Shown piece by piece: positions 33,507 to 44,238 of a DNA stretch of 64,000 nucleotides; position 1 is the stretch's first letter; the number at the start of each line of letters is the position of its first letter. A program made the position numbers and the translations under genes. The stretch is from Hydrogenophaga flava NBRC 102514 (lineage in GTDB: Bacteria > Pseudomonadota > Gammaproteobacteria > Burkholderiales > Burkholderiaceae_C): assembly GCF_001571145.1 (NCBI RefSeq), contig NZ_BCTF01000007.1, positions 62,001 through 126,000 of the forward strand, in the 5' to 3' direction. A model generated the notes under the pieces. That model was not told where the DNA came from. It saw only the letters and a list, made by a program, of their open reading frames with translations, and made no database searches.

Positions 33507-34142
33507 TTATACCTGCGCCGCGAGCGCGCTCGCCTCGCGGGCCAGCTTCGTGATGCGCGCCCAGTCGCCGGCGGCCAGCGCGTCGGCCGGGGTCAGCCAG
33601 CTGCCGCCGGCCATGGACACGTTGGACAGCTTGAGGAAATCCTTCAGGTTCTCGGGGCTGACGCCGCCAGTGGGGCAGAACTGCACGTCGGGGATGGGCG
33701 CGCCCAGCGCCTTGAGCATGCCCATGCCGCCGGCCTGCTGCGCGGGGAATAGCTTCATCAGCGTGAAACCCTGTTCGCGGCGGTGCATCACCTCGCCGGG
33801 CGTCATCACGCCGGGGATGAAGGGCAGGTTGGCGGCCTTGACGGCGCTCACCAGCGCGTCGGTGGCGCCGGGCGAGAGCGCGAAGCTCGCGCCCGCGTCG
33901 ATCACCTGCTGCACCTCGGCCACGCGGGTCACAGTGCCGGCGCCGGTGTGCATCTGCGGCACCGCTTTGGCGACCGCTTCGATGGATTTCAGGGCCGCGT
34001 CGGAACGCAGGGTGATCTCCATCACGTCGATGCCGCCTTCGAGCAGGGCGTGCGCCAGCGGCACGGCGTGCGCCGGGTCCTGCAGCACGATGACGGGGAC
34101 GACGCGGGAGGTGAAGGCGGGGCGGGTGAAGCAGTTGGTCAT
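33507..34142 (-). CDS. eda: 2-keto-3-deoxy-6-phosphogluconate aldolase
   Basis: This 211-residue class I aldolase splits KDPG into pyruvate and glyceraldehyde 3-phosphate. The active Glu is in DVMEITLRS, and the Schiff-base Lys is in [21 protein letters not shown] and [12 protein letters not shown] are also conserved. It is 13 bp downstream of edd on the minus strand and forms the last step of the Entner-Doudoroff route. Together with gntK at 4363 it also breaks down imported gluconate. Confidence 0.97.
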   Translation of the reverse strand: MTNCFTRPAFTSRVVPVIVLQDPAHAVPLAHALLEGGIDVMEITLRSDAALKSIEAVAKAVPQMHTGAGTVTRVAEVQQVIDAGASFALSPGATDALVSAVKAANLPFIPGVMTPGEVMHRREQGFTLMKLFPAQQAGGMGMLKALGAPIPDVQFCPTGGVSPENLKDFLKLSNVSMAGGSWLTPADALAAGDWARITKLAREASALAAQV

Positions 34143-34155
34143 GGTGTGTCCTGGT

Positions 34156-35987
<1,832 letters not shown>

Positions 35988-35991
<4 letters not shown>

Positions 35992-36692
35992 CCCTTCCAG
36001 ACGCTCACGGGCGTCTGTGTTTGGTTCAGGATCAGCGAGACGGGCAGGGCCTCGTCGGCCTTTTGCGAGGCGCGGTCGTAGACGGCGAGCTTGGACGCGC
36101 CGGCGATGGAGAGCGACAGTTCCCGCGATGCCAGCAGGGCGTGCAGCGTGAACGTGAGGCGGGCGTGCGGCGCGGGAATCGGCGCCTGTTCGGGTACCAC
36201 CCAGGCCAGGCGCTCGTCGGTGGCAATGGCGCGGGCGTAGCCGGGCGCACCGGGGAACAGCGAGGCGGTGTGGGCGTCCTCGCCCATGCCGAGCACGGCC
36301 AGGTCCAGCGGCCAGGGCAGGGGGGCGATGCGCGCGGTCGCGTCCTCGACCAGCGCGTCCAGCACCGCGGCGTTGAACTGCGGCGCCAGTTCGCGGAAGA
36401 ACGGCAGGAAGCGGGCTGCGGCGGCTTGGCCCTGCAGCAGGTGCTGGGCCACGAGCGCGGTGTTGCTGGCCTCGTGGTCGCGCGGGACGATGCGCTCGTC
36501 CACCAGCACCACGGTGACCTTGGCCCAGTCCAGGTCCTGCTCGCGCAGGGCTTCAAACATGGGGATCGGCGACTTGCCGCCCGAAACCGCCAGGCTGGCC
36601 TGGCCGCGTGCGGCGATGGCGGCGCGCAGCGCGTCGGCGATGTGCGCCGCGATGGCTGCGGGCGTGGCGCCGGTGTGTTCGGTCACGGCCAT
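35988..36692 (-). CDS. pgl: 6-phosphogluconolactonase
   Basis: This 234-residue DevB-type lactonase hydrolyses 6-phosphogluconolactone. It shows [16 protein letters not shown] near residue 40, [17 protein letters not shown], and [15 protein letters not shown], the usual active-site motifs of the SOL/DevB family. It starts two bases after the zwf stop and overlaps edd by four bases. An open frame running well upstream is an antisense-like shadow over zwf. Confidence 0.95.
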
Positions 36693-36694
36693 GT

Positions 36695-38164
36695 TCAGGA
36701 TTCCTCGACCCAGGAACTGCCTTCTCGCGCCATCAGCGCCGACGAGGCGGCGGGGCCCCAGCTGCCGGCGGTGTAGGCCTTGGGCTTCTCGCCCAGCTGC
36801 TGCCAGCCGTCGATGATGGGTTCGACCCAGGCCCAGGCGGCTTCCAGTTCGTCGCGGCGCATGAAGTGCGTCAGGCGGCCCTTGGTGACGTCGATCAGCA
36901 GGCGTTCGTAGGCCTCGGCGCGGCGCTCGGTGAAGGCCGATTCGAGGTCCAGGTTCAGGCTCACCGGGCGCAGCTTCATGCCGCTGCCGGGCTCCTTGGC
37001 CATCATCTGCAGCTGGATGTGTTCCTCGGGCTGCAGGCGGATCATCAGGCGGTTCACCGACTGGTGGGCCGAGTCGCTGAAGATGGTGAAGGGCAGGTCG
37101 GCGAACTCGATCACGATCTCGGACTGGCGCGCCGCCAGGCGCTTGCCGGTGCGCAGGAAGATCGGCACGTTGGCCCAGCGCCAGTTGTTGATGTGGGCCT
37201 TGAGCGCGACAAAAGTTTCTGTGGTGCTGTCGGCCGGAATGTTGGCCTCCTGCAGGTAGCCCACGGCGGCCTCGCCGTTGGAGGCGCCAGCGGTGTACTG
37301 GCCGCGCACCGTGTCCTTGGCCACGTCGGCCACCGTCATCGGGCGCAGCGAGCGCAGCACCTTGAGCTTCTCGTCGCGCACCGCGTCGGGGTCGAGCGAG
37401 ACCGGCGGCTCCATGGCCACGATGCACAGCAGCTGCAGCAGGTGGTTCTGGATCATGTCGCGCATGGCGCCGGTGCCGTCGTAGAAGCCAGCGCGGCTGC
37501 CCACGCCCACGCTCTCGGCCACGGTGATCTGCACGCTCTTGATGTAGGGGCTGCGCCAGAGCGGCTCGAAGATGCTGTTGCCAAAGCGCAGCACCATCAG
37601 GTTCTGCACCGTTTCCTTGCCCAGGTAGTGGTCGATGCGGAAGATCTGCTGTTCCTGGAAGTAGCGGCCCACGTCGTCGTTGATCTGGCGCGCCGAGGCC
37701 AGGTCGTGGCCCAGGGGTTTTTCCAGCACCACGCGGGCGCGCTCATCGATCAGGCCCGCGTTGTGCAGGTTCGCGCAGATGCCCACGAACAGGCTGGGCG
37801 CGGTGGCAAGGTAATAGACCCGGTCGGAGCCCGCCTGCATGGCCGCGGCCAGCGAGCCGAAGTCCTCGGCCCTGGTGGCGTCGACGCTGGTGAACTGCAG
37901 GCGGTTGAGGAAGCCGGCCCAGACGCCGTCGTCGAAGTGTTTGGCCTCGATGAAGCCGGGCACCTTCTCGCCGATGAAGGCCAGAAAGCCGGCGCGGTCC
38001 CAGGTCTGGCGTCCCAGGGCGTGGATGCGGGTGGCGGCCGGCAGGTTGTTGTGCAGGTGGGCCATGTAGAGCGCAGGCAGCAGCTTGCGCACCGAGAGGT
38101 CGCCCACGCCACCAAAGATGACGAGGTCCAGCGGGGCGGAGGAGGGGGACGGGGAAGTGGCCAT
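36695..38164 (-). CDS. zwf: Glucose-6-phosphate 1-dehydrogenase
   Basis: This 489-residue enzyme oxidises glucose 6-phosphate to 6-phosphogluconolactone, making NADPH or NADH. The cofactor loop FGGVGDLSVRKLLPALY differs from the common GASGDLAKRK but is in the right place. The catalytic region is RIDHYLGKETVQNLMVLRF, preceded by VVLEKPLGHDL. It is the first gene of the six-gene operon. A HexR-like palindrome lies 37 bases before its start. Confidence 0.96.
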   Translation of the reverse strand: MATSPSPSSAPLDLVIFGGVGDLSVRKLLPALYMAHLHNNLPAATRIHALGRQTWDRAGFLAFIGEKVPGFIEAKHFDDGVWAGFLNRLQFTSVDATRAEDFGSLAAAMQAGSDRVYYLATAPSLFVGICANLHNAGLIDERARVVLEKPLGHDLASARQINDDVGRYFQEQQIFRIDHYLGKETVQNLMVLRFGNSIFEPLWRSPYIKSVQITVAESVGVGSRAGFYDGTGAMRDMIQNHLLQLLCIVAMEPPVSLDPDAVRDEKLKVLRSLRPMTVADVAKDTVRGQYTAGASNGEAAVGYLQEANIPADSTTETFVALKAHINNWRWANVPIFLRTGKRLAARQSEIVIEFADLPFTIFSDSAHQSVNRLMIRLQPEEHIQLQMMAKEPGSGMKLRPVSLNLDLESAFTERRAEAYERLLIDVTKGRLTHFMRRDELEAAWAWVEPIIDGWQQLGEKPKAYTAGSWGPAASSALMAREGSSWVEES

Positions 38165-38200
38165 GGCTTTACCGGGTTACCGTTGATGGATGGAGTTTAT

Positions 38201-38215
38201 GGTAATTAAGTTACA
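38201..38215 (-). promoter_or_regulatory. Putative HexR operator upstream of zwf
   Basis: On the minus strand the site reads TGTAACTTAATTACC, which matches the proteobacterial HexR consensus TGTAATTTAATTACA at 13 of 15 positions. It sits 37 bp upstream of zwf. HexR senses KDPG and controls zwf, pgl, edd and eda in many proteobacteria. The hexR gene is not in the window. Confidence 0.75.
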
Positions 38216-38273
38216 TGCAGGGTACTTTTTTGCAGCAGCCCCTGCAAGGGCTGCGCGCATTGCCGCGAGCCGG

Positions 38274-39305
38274 TCAGGCCAGGGCCTTGAAGTGTGGCCG
38301 GCCCTGGGCCAGGCGCTGCAGCACCTGTTCGCGCGTCGGCGGCACACAGCCGGTCTCCATCACGCACAGGCTGGCGCAGGCGATGGCGTTGGCCAGCAGG
38401 TCTTCCACATCGTCGGCGCCCAGCGCCAGCTCGGCAGCGGTCTTCGCGGCGCGCATGGCGGGGCGGTCCAGCAGCGCGACCAGCATGCCGGCCAGGAAGC
38501 TGTCGCCCGCACCCACGGTGTCGGCCACCTGCACGGGCTGTGATTCCGAAGCCTGCCAGGCCCCACCGTCGCGCGCCAGGATGACCGCGCCTTTGGCGCC
38601 CAGCGTCAAGGCCAGCCAGCGCGCCGGTGTTTTCGCGAGCAGCTCGCGCGCGGCCACCAGCGGGTCGGGGTTCGTGAAGCCGAGGATGCCCAGGTCGTCG
38701 TCGCTGACCTTGACGATGTCGGCCTCGCCCAGCGCCGCCATCACGCTGGCCTGGTAGGCCGCCATGTCCGGCACGATGGCCGGGCGCAGGTTGGCGTCCA
38801 CCACGACCAGCTTGCCGGCCGCGCGCTGCGCCTGCAGCCAGGGCAGGTACTTGTGCGTGTCGTCGGCCACCAGGGCCAGGCAGCCGGTGACCACCATCTT
38901 CAGCGCCGGCTGGGCCGCGCACTGCGCATTCATGGTGGCGGCGTCGACGCGGCGGTCGGCCACACCCTCGCGGTAGAAGCTGTAGCTGGCCTTGCCCGCC
39001 TCGTCCAGGCTGACGACGGCGAGCGAGGTGGGCTCGTGCGCCGGCTCGGCGTGGGCCAGCGTCACGCGGGCCTGCGCGATGGCGTGCGCCAGGCCGCGGC
39101 CGAAGCGGTCCTGTGAGAGCGGGTTCAGGTAGAGCGTGCCCACGCCCTGCAGTCCGAGCGCGCGGGTGAGGTTGTAGACCGCGCCGCCGTCGCAGGGGCG
39201 CAGCCGGCCGTCGGCCTCCTGGATCATGTCCATCAGGGCCTCGCCGGCGGTGGCAACGGTGATCGGGGTGTTGGGCTGCATTTGGTCGGAAGTAGGGAAA
39301 ACCAT
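38274..39305 (-). CDS. PfkB-family sugar kinase (probable fructokinase)
   Basis: This 343-residue ribokinase-family kinase has the N-terminal sugar-binding motif GGAVYNLTRALG. The C-terminal ATP site with the catalytic Asp is DTVGAGDSFLAGML. It also shows VVDANLRPAIV as in fructokinases. It is divergent from frcB and is the natural partner that phosphorylates imported fructose to fructose 6-phosphate, as FrcK does in rhizobia. That substrate is inferred. A second Met eight residues in (at 39281) could be the start; no clear ribosome site favours either. Confidence 0.88.
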   Translation of the reverse strand: MVFPTSDQMQPNTPITVATAGEALMDMIQEADGRLRPCDGGAVYNLTRALGLQGVGTLYLNPLSQDRFGRGLAHAIAQARVTLAHAEPAHEPTSLAVVSLDEAGKASYSFYREGVADRRVDAATMNAQCAAQPALKMVVTGCLALVADDTHKYLPWLQAQRAAGKLVVVDANLRPAIVPDMAAYQASVMAALGEADIVKVSDDDLGILGFTNPDPLVAARELLAKTPARWLALTLGAKGAVILARDGGAWQASESQPVQVADTVGAGDSFLAGMLVALLDRPAMRAAKTAAELALGADDVEDLLANAIACASLCVMETGCVPPTREQVLQRLAQGRPHFKALA

Positions 39306-39338
39306 AACTAAATCCAGTTGATTTATTTAACGTGCAAC

Positions 39339-39348
39339 AACTATAGTT
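39339..39348. promoter_or_regulatory. Palindrome between the PfkB kinase and frcB
   Basis: The 145-bp divergent spacer (39306-39450) contains the palindrome AACTATAGTT and an AT-rich stretch around 39306-39335 where both promoters should lie. The palindrome could bind the ROK regulator from 42849. It is short, so the assignment is weak. Confidence 0.35.
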
Positions 39349-39450
39349 CAGTCACTCCGCAGCCGGATTCGGGCTAACCCGAAGGCCCGGCGGCAGAGAA
39401 AACCTGGTTCAACAACGTCTGATCCCATCCATCCTCCTCAGGAGACATCT

Positions 39451-40434
39451 GTGAAAAAAGTCGCTTTCGCCTTCACCGCCCTGGCCCTGGCCGCTGGTTC
39501 CACCTTCGCTGCCGAGCCCGTGATCGGCCTGATCACCAAGACCGAAACCAACCCCTTCTTCGTGAAGATGAAGGAAGGTGCGCAGGCGGAAGCCAAGAAG
39601 CTGGGTGCCAAGCTGATGACCGCCGCCGGCAAGAAGGATGGCGACACCGCCGCCCAGATCACCGCCATCGAGAACATGGTCACCGCCGGTGCCAAGACCA
39701 TTCTGATCACTGCCAGCGGCGACGCCATCATCCCCGCTGTCAAGAAGGCCCAGGCCAAGGGCGTGCAGGTGATCGCGCTGGACAGCCCGTTTGACGGCGC
39801 CGACGCCCTGTTCGCCACCGACAACTACAAGGCCGGCATCCTGATCGGCCAGTACGCCAAGGCCGCGCAGGGTGGCAAGCCCGCCAAGATCGCCATGCTC
39901 GACCTGTTCCCCGGCCATCCCGTGGGTGCCCAGCGCCACAACGGCTTCATGACCGGTTTCGGCCTGAAGGCCAACGACGCCAAGTCCAACGAACTGTCGT
40001 CCACGCCTGAGACCGTCTGCGCCGCCGACACCGACGGCAACCAGGCCAAGGGCCAGACCGCGATGGAAAACTGCCTGCAGAAGGACCCGGCCATCAACGT
40101 GGTCTACACCATCAACGAACCCGCTGCCGCCGGCGCCTACAACGCGCTGAAGAAGGCTGGCAAGGAGAAGGACGTGATCATCGTGTCCGTCGACGGCGGC
40201 TGCGCCGGTGTGGCCGATGTGGGCAAGGGCGTGATCGCCGCCACCAGCCAGCAGTACCCGCTGAAGATGGCCGCCATGGGCGTGGCCGCGGGCGTCGAGT
40301 ACGCCAAGGGTGGCAAGAAGGCCACGGGCTACGTCGACACCGGCGTGACCCTGATCGCCGCCAAGGCTGTGCCGGGCGTGGAAAGCAAGGACGTGAAGGT
40401 CGGTACCGAGCTGTGCTGGGGCGACAAAAAGTAA
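39451..40434 (+). CDS. frcB: Fructose ABC transporter substrate-binding protein
   Basis: This 327-residue periplasmic protein has a signal peptide ending AAGSTFA and a mature start AEPVIGLITKTETNPFF, which is typical of FrcB. Further conserved parts are KKDGDTAAQITAIENMVTAG, IALDSPFDGADALFATDN and the C-terminal WGDKK. It captures fructose and passes it to FrcC/FrcA. The gene is separated from frcC by a strong hairpin with a T run, so most transcripts may stop after frcB and give binding protein in excess. Good ribosome site CAGGAGACATCT. Confidence 0.93.
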   Translation: MKKVAFAFTALALAAGSTFAAEPVIGLITKTETNPFFVKMKEGAQAEAKKLGAKLMTAAGKKDGDTAAQITAIENMVTAGAKTILITASGDAIIPAVKKAQAKGVQVIALDSPFDGADALFATDNYKAGILIGQYAKAAQGGKPAKIAMLDLFPGHPVGAQRHNGFMTGFGLKANDAKSNELSSTPETVCAADTDGNQAKGQTAMENCLQKDPAINVVYTINEPAAAGAYNALKKAGKEKDVIIVSVDGGCAGVADVGKGVIAATSQQYPLKMAAMGVAAGVEYAKGGKKATGYVDTGVTLIAAKAVPGVESKDVKVGTELCWGDKK

Positions 40435-40440
40435 TTTGAG

Positions 40441-40520
40441 CCCCCACGCTCCGCCGCTTCACGGGTCGCTGCCCCCCAGGGGGTCTGACCCGGCCTGGGG
40501 CGGCCCGGCGCAGGGTCTTC
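40441..40520 (+). repeat. GC-rich intergenic element
   Basis: This element reads CACGCTCCGCCGCTTCACGG, then GCCCCCCAGGGGG, then GGCCTGGGGCGGCCC. It is of the type scattered between genes in Comamonadaceae. It lies between frcB and its terminator-like hairpin. It resembles in style the element at 584-701. Confidence 0.45.
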
Positions 40521-40542
40521 ATCTTCGCCACCAAGGCGCCAG

Positions 40543-40603
40543 GGGCGCCCCTTTGAACCGGGAACCATGAATCCCGGCGAAGCAAGGGCGCCCTTTTCTT
40601 TTC
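40543..40603 (+). terminator. Two-part hairpin between frcB and frcC
   Basis: An outer stem pairs GGGCGCCC at 40543-40550 with GGGCGCCC at 40586-40593. It encloses an inner hairpin CCGGGA/TCCCGG with loop ACCATGAA, and TTTTCTTTTC follows. It has the features of an intrinsic terminator or attenuator placed inside the operon. Partial read-through would explain low permease and ATPase levels. Confidence 0.7.
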
Positions 40604-40632
40604 TCTGTTTGCTCTCTACCGGAGATCTCGTC

Positions 40633-41592
40633 ATGAGCTCTTTCAAGGACAGGCTGCCTCCCATCAGCCAGATGGGGCCCTTCATTGCCCTCGCGATCGC
40701 CTGTGCCATCTTCGGCATGACGACCGACAACTTCTTCACCGGCGCGAACTTCGCGCTGATCCTCCAGCAGGTCATGGTGGTCGGCGTGATCGCCATCGGC
40801 CAGACCCTGGTCATCCTGACCGCCGGCATCGACCTCTCGTGCGGCATGGTGATGGCCCTGGGCAGCATCGTGATGACCAAGTTCGCGGTCGAGCTGGGCG
40901 TGCCCGCGCCGCTGGCCATCCTCTGCGGCATTGGCGTGACCGCCGGTTTCGGCCTGATCAACGGGCTGCTGGTCACCCGCATCAAGCTGCCGTCTTTCAT
41001 CGTGACCCTGGGCACGATGAACATCGCCTTCGCGATCACCCAGCTGTATTCCGGTGCGCAGACCGTTTCCGACCTGCCGCCCTTCATGACCGCGCTGGGC
41101 GGTACCTTCGACATCGCTGGCGCACCGGTCGCCTACGGCACCGTGGTGATGATGTTGCTGTACCTGGGCGCCTGGTTCTGGCTGCGCGAGACCGCCTCGG
41201 GCCGCCACGTCTACGCCGTGGGCAACAGCCCCGAAGCGACCCGCCTGGTCGGCATCCCCACAGACCGCGTGTTGCTGGGTGTCTATGTGCTGGCCGGCGT
41301 GTTCTACGGCATCGCCTCGCTGCTGCTGGTGGCCCGCACCGAAGTGGGCGACCCGAACGCCGGACAGACCGAGAACCTGGACGCCATCACCGCCGTGGTG
41401 CTGGGCGGCACCAGCCTGTTCGGCGGCCGCGGCATGATCCTCGGCTCGCTGGTCGGGGCCATCGTGGTCGGCGTGCTGCGCAACGGACTGACGCTGATGG
41501 GTGTTTCGTCGGTGTACCAGGTGCTGATCACCGGCATCCTGGTGATCATCGCCGTGACTGTGGACCAACTCTCCCGCAAAGGAGCCCGGTAA
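40633..41592 (+). CDS. frcC: Fructose ABC transporter permease
   Basis: This 319-residue CUT2 inner-membrane permease has about eight to ten helices. It shows ILTAGIDLSCGMVMALGSIV, GLLVTRIKLPSFIVTLGTMN and DAITAVVLGGTSLFGGRG, which place it with FrcC. The ATG at 40633 follows CCGGAGATCTCGTC and is preferred to an upstream in-frame codon lying within the terminator. Its stop overlaps the ATPase start by one base. Confidence 0.93.
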   Translation: MSSFKDRLPPISQMGPFIALAIACAIFGMTTDNFFTGANFALILQQVMVVGVIAIGQTLVILTAGIDLSCGMVMALGSIVMTKFAVELGVPAPLAILCGIGVTAGFGLINGLLVTRIKLPSFIVTLGTMNIAFAITQLYSGAQTVSDLPPFMTALGGTFDIAGAPVAYGTVVMMLLYLGAWFWLRETASGRHVYAVGNSPEATRLVGIPTDRVLLGVYVLAGVFYGIASLLLVARTEVGDPNAGQTENLDAITAVVLGGTSLFGGRGMILGSLVGAIVVGVLRNGLTLMGVSSVYQVLITGILVIIAVTVDQLSRKGAR

Positions 41593-42383
41593 TGAGCACT
41601 TCCCACAAACTCGTGATGCAGGCCAAGGGCCTGGTCAAGCGCTACGGCCAGGTCACCGCCCTCGACGGCGCCGACTTCGAGCTGCGCGCCGGTGAAATCC
41701 TGGCGGTGATCGGCGACAACGGCGCCGGCAAGTCCAGCCTGATCAAGGCGCTGTCCGGTGCCACGATCCCCGACGAGGGCGAGATCTTCCTGGACGGCCA
41801 GAAGATCCACTTCAACACCCCGATCGACGCGCGCCGCGCCGGCATCGAGTGCTGCTACCAGGACCTGGCCGTGGCCCCCGCCATGACCATCACCGAGAAC
41901 CTGTTCCTGGGCCGCGAGATCCGTCGCGAAGGCTTCCTGGGCAGCACGCTGCGCATGCTGGACAAGAAAAAGATGCTGGAGACGGCCATCCAGCGCATGG
42001 CCGACCTCAAGGTGGGCATCCGCTCCATGACGCAGGCGGTGGAGACGCTCTCGGGCGGCCAGCGCCAGTGCGTGGCGGTGGCGCGCGCCGCGGCCTTCGC
42101 GCAGCACGTGGTCATCCTGGACGAGCCGACCGCTGCGCTGGGCGTGAAGGAAGGCAACATGGTGCTGGAACTGATCCGCCGCGTGCGCGACAAGGGCCTG
42201 CCCGTGATTCTGATCTCGCACAACATGCCGCACGTGTTCGAGATCGCCGACCGCATCCACATCGCCCGCCTGGGCAAACGCGCCTGCGTGGTCAACCCCA
42301 AGACGATCAGCATGAGCGACACGGTGGCGGTGATGACGGGCGCGCGCGACCCGGCGACGCTGCCTGCGGAATGTCTGGCCTGA
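41592..42383 (+). CDS. frcA: Fructose ABC transporter ATP-binding protein
   Basis: This 263-residue single-domain ATPase has Walker A GDNGAGKSSL, signature LSGGQRQCVAVARA and Walker B VVILDEPTAALG. It matches FrcA, which has one ATPase domain where most CUT2 systems have two. It starts on the last base of the frcC stop codon. It energises fructose import with FrcB and FrcC. Confidence 0.93.
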   Translation: MSTSHKLVMQAKGLVKRYGQVTALDGADFELRAGEILAVIGDNGAGKSSLIKALSGATIPDEGEIFLDGQKIHFNTPIDARRAGIECCYQDLAVAPAMTITENLFLGREIRREGFLGSTLRMLDKKKMLETAIQRMADLKVGIRSMTQAVETLSGGQRQCVAVARAAAFAQHVVILDEPTAALGVKEGNMVLELIRRVRDKGLPVILISHNMPHVFEIADRIHIARLGKRACVVNPKTISMSDTVAVMTGARDPATLPAECLA

Positions 42384-42392
42384 GGACGCACC

Positions 42393-42845
42393 ATGCTCAA
42401 AGGAATTGATCCCCTGCTCAGCCCGGAGCTGCTCAAGCTGCTGGCCGAGATGGGGCACGACGACGCGGTGGTGCTGGCGGATGCCAACTTCACCGCCATG
42501 AGCCTGGGCGCTGGCAAGCCGGTGCTGCGCCTGCCGGGTGTCGGCATGCTTCGAACATTGGAGGCGGTGGTGAGCGTGTTTCCCCTGGCCGAGGATGTGA
42601 CCCATCCCGTGGCCTACATGCAGGTGAGCGACACGCCGGAAGGCTACCGGTCGGCCCTGCAACGCGAGGCTGTGGCCCTGCTGGCATCGGCCGGTCTGCC
42701 GCCCGAACGCGTGCAGGCGGTGGAGCGCTACGAGTTCTACGAGCGTGTGAAGAAGGCCTACGCCATCGTCGTCACCGGCGAGCTGGAGCCCTGGGGCAAC
42801 TTCCTGCTGCGCAAGGGTGTGCTGGGACAGGCCCTGCGGCCCTGA
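42393..42845 (+). CDS. RbsD/FucU-family sugar mutarotase
   Basis: This 150-residue cytoplasmic protein interconverts sugar anomers. FucU-type marks include LKGIDPLLSPELLKLLAEMGH, VLADANF, VFPLAEDVTHPVAYMQ, and RYEFYERVKKAYAIVVTGE with the active His/Tyr region. It is 9 bp downstream of frcA. It probably speeds anomer conversion of the imported sugar before the kinase. Ribose, fucose or fructose are possible substrates; fructose is inferred from context. Confidence 0.88.
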   Translation: MLKGIDPLLSPELLKLLAEMGHDDAVVLADANFTAMSLGAGKPVLRLPGVGMLRTLEAVVSVFPLAEDVTHPVAYMQVSDTPEGYRSALQREAVALLASAGLPPERVQAVERYEFYERVKKAYAIVVTGELEPWGNFLLRKGVLGQALRP

Positions 42846-42848
42846 GGC

Positions 42849-44138
42849 GTGTCACACTCGCCGGCTGTGAGCGAAGACAAGCACCCCCAAGAGCCGATCG
42901 ATCCGCCGGCGCCGGACGGTGGCGCCGACGCGGGCGACGCCCCGCGCCTGCGCCAGCGCGGCTCGAACCAGATTGGCATGCGCCAGTTCAACGACCGCGT
43001 CGTGCTGCAGGCGCTGCGGGTGCACGGCAGCATGCCCAAGGCAGAACTGGCACGGCTGACCGGGCTGACGGCACAGACCATCGGCCTGATCACCGCTCGT
43101 CTGGACGAAGACCAGCTGCTGGTGCGCGAGGCACCGGTGCGTGGCCGGGTCGGCCAGCCCTCGGTGCCGCTGGGCCTGAACCCCGACGGTGCGTTCGCGG
43201 TCGGCATCAAGATTGGCCGGCGCAGCGCCGACTGGCTGCTGGTCGACTTTCTCGGGCGGGTGCGTCAGCGCCTGTCGATCGCCTATCCGTTTCCGGATGC
43301 GGCATCGCTGCTGCCGGAGATCGAGAAGAACCTCAACCGCCTGCTCGACGACCTGGGTGGTCTGCGCAGCCGGGTGGTCGGCGTGGGTGTGGCGGCGCCT
43401 TTCCAGCTGGGCGGCTGGCACCGCATGCTGGGCCTGACCGAGGCGCAGTCCGACGCCTGGACCCACCTCGACCTCGCCGCCGAGGTGCAGGCCATGACCG
43501 AGCTGCCGGTCAGCTTCGCCAAGGACACCTCGGCCGCCTGCGTGGCCGAGCTGCTGCAGGGGCGCGGGCGCGACCTGCACAGCTTCCTGTATCTCTTCAT
43601 GGACACCTTCGTCGGCGGCGGGCTGGTGATCGACTCGCACCTGCACCGCGGCGTGAACGGCAACGCGGGTGCGGTGGCCTCGCTGCCGCTGCAGGTGGCC
43701 GCGTCGGCGAGCCCGCGGGAGCTGCCGCCGCAGCTGATCAGCCAAGCCTCGCTGTGGGACCTGGAGCAGCGCTTCCGCGAACACGGGCTGGACCCGATGG
43801 CCGCCTACGATGCGCGCGCGCTGGCCGGCCACTGGCTGCCCTACACGCGCGAGTGGATTGATCGCGCGGCGCTGGCGCTGGCGCACTGCGTGGTGGCGGG
43901 CACGGCCTTCCTCGACGTGGAGGCGGTGGTGATCGACGGCGTGGTGGTACCCGACCTGCTGCGCGAACTCTGGCAGCGCACCGGCGAGGCACTCAAGGCC
44001 TACAACCCCGAAGGTCTGCTCGCGATGCCCCGGCTCGAACTCGGCACCATCGGCTCCGACGCGCGTGCGCTTGGCGGGGCGCTGCTGCCGCTGCACGCGA
44101 GCTTCGCGCCGGATCGGGATCTGTTCCTGAAGGTCTAG
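42849..44138 (+). CDS. ROK-family transcriptional regulator (FrcR-like)
   Basis: This 429-residue regulator has a polar N-terminus, a winged helix at about residues 45-100 (NDRVVLQALRVHGSMPKAEL, LTGLTAQTIGLIT), and an ROK sugar-binding domain (VVGVGVAAPFQLGG, LFMDTFVGGGLVI). It is the last gene of the fructose cluster and probably represses frcBCA and the divergent kinase, with a sugar as inducer. The start is uncertain: GTG at 42849 overlaps the spacing of the only purine-rich site, and GTG at 42867 is an alternative. The zinc-site cysteines of active ROK kinases are not evident, fitting a regulator role. Confidence 0.87.
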   Translation: MSHSPAVSEDKHPQEPIDPPAPDGGADAGDAPRLRQRGSNQIGMRQFNDRVVLQALRVHGSMPKAELARLTGLTAQTIGLITARLDEDQLLVREAPVRGRVGQPSVPLGLNPDGAFAVGIKIGRRSADWLLVDFLGRVRQRLSIAYPFPDAASLLPEIEKNLNRLLDDLGGLRSRVVGVGVAAPFQLGGWHRMLGLTEAQSDAWTHLDLAAEVQAMTELPVSFAKDTSAACVAELLQGRGRDLHSFLYLFMDTFVGGGLVIDSHLHRGVNGNAGAVASLPLQVAASASPRELPPQLISQASLWDLEQRFREHGLDPMAAYDARALAGHWLPYTREWIDRAALALAHCVVAGTAFLDVEAVVIDGVVVPDLLRELWQRTGEALKAYNPEGLLAMPRLELGTIGSDARALGGALLPLHASFAPDRDLFLKV

Positions 44139-44238
44139 GCGCCGGGTACCAGGCCCTAGGCGGTCAGGTGCAGTGTGCAACCGCCCCGCGCGCACTTCAC
44201 CGGTGCAAGAATCGCGGCTGACTTTCAGGGGGGTGTGA

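Noticed and set aside
36695-37427. Upstream extension of the pgl frame over zwf
   Set aside because: It is out of frame with the zwf gene and contains Arg-, Gly- and Pro-rich low-complexity sequence; the ATG at 36692 gives a normal lactonase.
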